From assembly GCA_036277635.1 (NCBI GenBank), contig DASUMP010000098.1, positions 1 to 6,949 on the forward strand: a stretch of 6,949 nt of DNA, read 5' to 3'. The position numbers and the translations under genes were made by a program. The notes beneath the pieces are model-generated. The model made no database searches. It worked only from the letters and a program-made list of their open reading frames with translations, and was not told where the DNA came from. Source of the stretch: DASUMP01 sp036277635 (GTDB lineage Bacteria > Actinomycetota > Acidimicrobiia > IMCC26256 > PALSA-610). This document shows positions 4,995-6,949 of the stretch, in pieces. Each line of letters starts with the position of its first letter. Positions within the stretch are counted from its first letter, which is position 1.

Positions 4995-5441
4995 GTGTCT
5001 TGCGCGAGCTGTGGGGCGGCGGCGACTCCCGACGATCGCTTCTGCCAGTCATGTGGCCAACAGGTCCCGGCCCCGGCCGTGCCCTCGACCGCGTGGGCGA
5101 GCCCTACGCCATCCGCGTCGAGCGCGCGCCCGACACGACTCATCGTCCTGCTGGTGATCGCGGGCATGGTCAACGCCGTGCTGTTCACGGTGATCGTCGT
5201 CAACGCGGTGTCGTACGACGCCGACCCCGTGCCGGTCACCGCCGGCGCCTACCCCGCGTCGGTGCGGCAGGCCTTCATCGCCGCGTGCACCTCCACGGGC
5301 GGCACCACCACCATCTGCGAGTGCGGGTTCGAGGAGATCGAGCGAACGATCCCCTACGACGAGTTCGTGGAGATCGATCGTGACCTCCGACTCGGCGGCG
5401 CGATCCCGCCGGAGTTCTTCGCCGCCCTGTCCCGTTGCTGA
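4995..5441 (+). CDS. Zinc-ribbon single-pass membrane protein with external Cys-x-Cys domain
   Basis: From the GTG at 4995 this is a 148-aa protein. Residues 3-20 hold a Cys-x2-Cys-x10-Cys-x2-Cys zinc ribbon (Cys3, Cys6, Cys17, Cys20) of the type seen at the very N-terminus of many membrane proteins. A Pro/Ser/Ala linker (24-46) leads to one membrane helix (about 48-72), and the last 75 residues are probably outside the cell. That part has Cys98, Cys108-x-Cys110 and a final Cys148, plus a Ile-Pro-Tyr-Asp-Glu-Phe-Val segment; small Cys-rich domains of this look recur in actinobacterial membrane proteins, but I know no function. The start at 4995 is chosen because it places the ribbon two residues from the N-terminus; the GTG at 4944, with only a weak AGG upstream, would add 17 residues. 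Neither has a good ribosome site. It is divergent from the LCP gene and converges on the ABC ATPase gene. Confidence 0.8.
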   Translation: MSCASCGAAATPDDRFCQSCGQQVPAPAVPSTAWASPTPSASSARPTRLIVLLVIAGMVNAVLFTVIVVNAVSYDADPVPVTAGAYPASVRQAFIAACTSTGGTTTICECGFEEIERTIPYDEFVEIDRDLRLGGAIPPEFFAALSRC

Positions 5442-5464
5442 CCGACCCAGGCGCCGAACGCCGC

Positions 5465-6136
5465 TTACGCGCGCAGCTGGCCGTCGATGATCTCGACGGT
5501 GCGGTCGGTGTAGTGGGTCATGCGGGTGTCGTGGGTCACGACGACGGCGGCGACGCCGCGGCCGGTGATCTCCTCCCGCAACAGCTCCATCACCGACTCG
5601 CCGAGCTTGGTGTCGAGCGCGGACGTGGGCTCGTCGACGAGCACGAGCTTCGGGTCGTTCATCAGCGCGCGGCCGATCGCCACCCGCTGGCGCTCACCAC
5701 CCGACAGCTGGCCGGCGAGGTTCTTCGCACGCTTCGCCAACCCGAGCTCGCCGAGCAGCTCGTCGGCGCGCGCCGCGGTGGCACGTCGCGGCCGGCCCGC
5801 GAGCTCGCCGACCACCATGAGGTTCTCGCGCGCGGTGAGGAACGGCACCAGGTTCACGGCTTGGAACACGAAGCCGACCTGGTTCTGGCGGAACTCGGTG
5901 AGCCCACGCGGCTCCAACGCCGACACCTCGGTCGAACCGACCACCACCCGACCCTCGGTCGGGGTCAGCAAGCCGCCCGCGATCGACAGCAGCGTCGACT
6001 TCCCCGATCCCGACGGGCCGAGCAACGTCACCATCTCGTCGTCGCCGACCGTGAGCGTCGCGTGGTCGAGCGCGACGACCTCGTCGTCGCCCGACCGGTA
6101 CACCTTGCGCACGTCTTCCATCACCAACGCGGCCAC
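5465..6136 (-). CDS. ABC transporter ATP-binding protein, MacB/LolD type
   Basis: A 223-aa cytoplasmic ATPase, normal length for the subunits that power FtsX/MacB-type permeases. All motifs are intact: Walker A Gly-Pro-Ser-Gly-Ser-Gly-Lys-Ser-Thr (40-48), Q-loop Gln92, signature Leu-Ser-Gly-Gly-Glu-Arg-Gln (144-150), Walker B Leu-Val-Leu-Val-Asp-Glu-Pro (164-170), D-loop Ser-Ala-Leu-Asp (172-175) and switch His202. The GTG at 6136 is preceded by GAGGAG (6148-6143, 6 nt away), which supports it over the in-frame ATG at 6121. It starts 16 bp after the stop of the permease gene on the same strand, so the two are surely co-transcribed and form one transporter. Such systems extrude lipoproteins, peptides, antibiotics or metabolites by mechanotransmission; the substrate here cannot be told. 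It is the last gene of its operon, with 23 bp to the convergent zinc-ribbon gene. Confidence 0.95.
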   Translation of the reverse strand: MAALVMEDVRKVYRSGDDEVVALDHATLTVGDDEMVTLLGPSGSGKSTLLSIAGGLLTPTEGRVVVGSTEVSALEPRGLTEFRQNQVGFVFQAVNLVPFLTARENLMVVGELAGRPRRATAARADELLGELGLAKRAKNLAGQLSGGERQRVAIGRALMNDPKLVLVDEPTSALDTKLGESVMELLREEITGRGVAAVVVTHDTRMTHYTDRTVEIIDGQLRA

Positions 6137-6152
6137 GACACGCTCCTCACGT

Positions 6153-6949
6153 TCACGAGATGGCAGTGGCGGGATCGATGCGCACGATCCGCCGCAACGT
6201 CAACAGGCCTCCGACCGCCGCGGTCACCACGACGAGCGCCGCGCTCACCGTCAGTCGCGACGCCACGAACTGCACCGGGATCTCCACCGGGATCACCAGG
6301 CTCAACCCGAACGTGATGAGCCCGCCGAGTGCCACCGCGCCCGCGGCGACCACCACCGACTGCACCACCACGCCCACCACCAACCGCGACGACGGTGCGC
6401 CCACCGCCTTCAACGTCGCGTACATCGGTCGCCGTTCGAGGGTCAGCAGCGCGAAGAACAGCGCGGACACGAGCCCGGCGACGAACAACGTCGCGCCGAT
6501 CAGCGCGGTGAAGATCGAGTTCTGCTCGCGCGTCCCCGGCAGCGACAGCACCGCTTCGTCCTTCGTGAGCGAGCTGGTCTCGCCGCCGGTCGCCGCGTCG
6601 ATCGCGGCCGCCACCGCCGCCGCGTCGCCCGACGCGCGCACGACGAGCCCTTGGAACACTCCCGGCCCCACCGTCGCGTCGGGCCGCGACGCGCTCAGCA
6701 CCTCACGCCACGTCTCCGGCGCCACCCACAGCGCGCCCTGCAACAGGTACGAAGTGTCCGACACGAACCCGACGACGGTCACCTCCGACCCCGCGGGCCC
6801 GAGCGCGAGCACGTCGCCTTCCGACACGCCGAGGTCGCGCAGCCGCGTGTCCGCGGAGCCCGACCCCGGCGCGGGCGGCGACGGCACCCCCGACGGCGCG
6901 AGCTCGTAGCCGACGACCGCCACGTCGAGCACGTCGGAGACACCCGCGG
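6153..6949 (-). CDS. ABC transporter permease, FtsX/MacB family, C-terminal part
   Basis: The last 264 residues of a permease whose 5' end lies beyond the right edge; the frame is open to the edge, so an in-frame GTG at 6932 is probably internal. Visible residues 1-135 are the external (MacB-type periplasmic-core-like) domain, including a Gly-Asp-Val-Leu-Ala-Leu segment and Val-Thr-Val-Val-Gly-Phe-Val, typical of this domain. Then comes the FtsX domain with three membrane helices (about 139-165, 183-210 and 225-250). The Met-Tyr-Ala-Thr-Leu-Lys-Ala-Val-Gly-Ala-Pro coupling segment lies between the first two, and the protein ends in Arg-Ile-Asp-Pro-Ala-Thr-Ala-Ile, the usual tail of the family. 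The first helix, and probably an accessory membrane-fusion-like gene upstream, would be outside the window. It pairs with the ATPase gene immediately downstream. Confidence 0.92.
   Translation of the reverse strand, partial: AGVSDVLDVAVVGYELAPSGVPSPPAPGSGSADTRLRDLGVSEGDVLALGPAGSEVTVVGFVSDTSYLLQGALWVAPETWREVLSASRPDATVGPGVFQGLVVRASGDAAAVAAAIDAATGGETSSLTKDEAVLSLPGTREQNSIFTALIGATLFVAGLVSALFFALLTLERRPMYATLKAVGAPSSRLVVGVVVQSVVVAAGAVALGGLITFGLSLVIPVEIPVQFVASRLTVSAALVVVTAAVGGLLTLRRIVRIDPATAIS

Noticed and set aside
5442..5464. A GGCG/CGCC hairpin between the zinc-ribbon and ABC ATPase genes
   Set aside because: The stem is only 4 bp with no T-run; too weak to call a terminator in such GC-rich DNA.
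1..6949. Mobile element, CRISPR array, tRNA or rRNA
   Set aside because: No transposase or integrase frame, terminal inverted repeats, spaced identical repeats or tRNA-like cloverleaf were seen; the only tandem repeats are inside the surface-protein gene.

Overview
The window is GC-rich throughout, with coding frames strongly biased to G/C at third positions, several GTG starts and no tRNA, rRNA, CRISPR or transposase signal. This points to a chromosomal segment of a high-GC actinobacterium. The mix of LytR-CpsA-Psr (LCP) enzyme, Crp-type regulator, zinc-ribbon membrane protein and secreted orphan proteins would suit an Acidimicrobiia-like lineage, but that placement is only an impression.

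Left part (1-1915): an N-terminal fragment of a secreted protein (minus strand, running off the left edge) lies downstream of a complete Crp/Fnr-family regulator (403-1065, minus). A 244-bp divergent intergenic region separates the regulator from a 201-aa secreted, cysteine-containing protein of unknown family (1310-1915, plus). A perfect 12-bp stem with a 5-nt loop (1936-1964) then separates this gene from the convergent gene to its right.

Middle part (2022-4844, minus): an LCP-family membrane enzyme is followed, 66 bp downstream, by a 583-aa surface protein with a striking modular build: signal peptide, small beta-type domain, two blocks of a Gly-Tyr-X tripeptide repeat, one fibronectin type III domain, a 124-residue Ser/Thr stretch, a Pro/Gly linker, a C-terminal membrane anchor and a basic tail. 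A good -35/-10 promoter overlaps the LCP stop codon and would let the surface gene be transcribed on its own. The pairing suggests an envelope module in which the LCP enzyme attaches glycan to peptidoglycan or to the Ser/Thr-rich protein itself; this is inference.

Right part (4944-6949): a plus-strand gene encodes a zinc ribbon, one membrane segment and an external domain with a Cys-x-Cys motif. It converges on an ABC transporter operon read from the right edge: an FtsX/MacB-type permease (5' end outside the window) followed after 16 bp by a MacB/LolD-type ATPase. The most unusual item is the Gly-Tyr-X / Ser-Thr surface protein and its link with the LCP enzyme.
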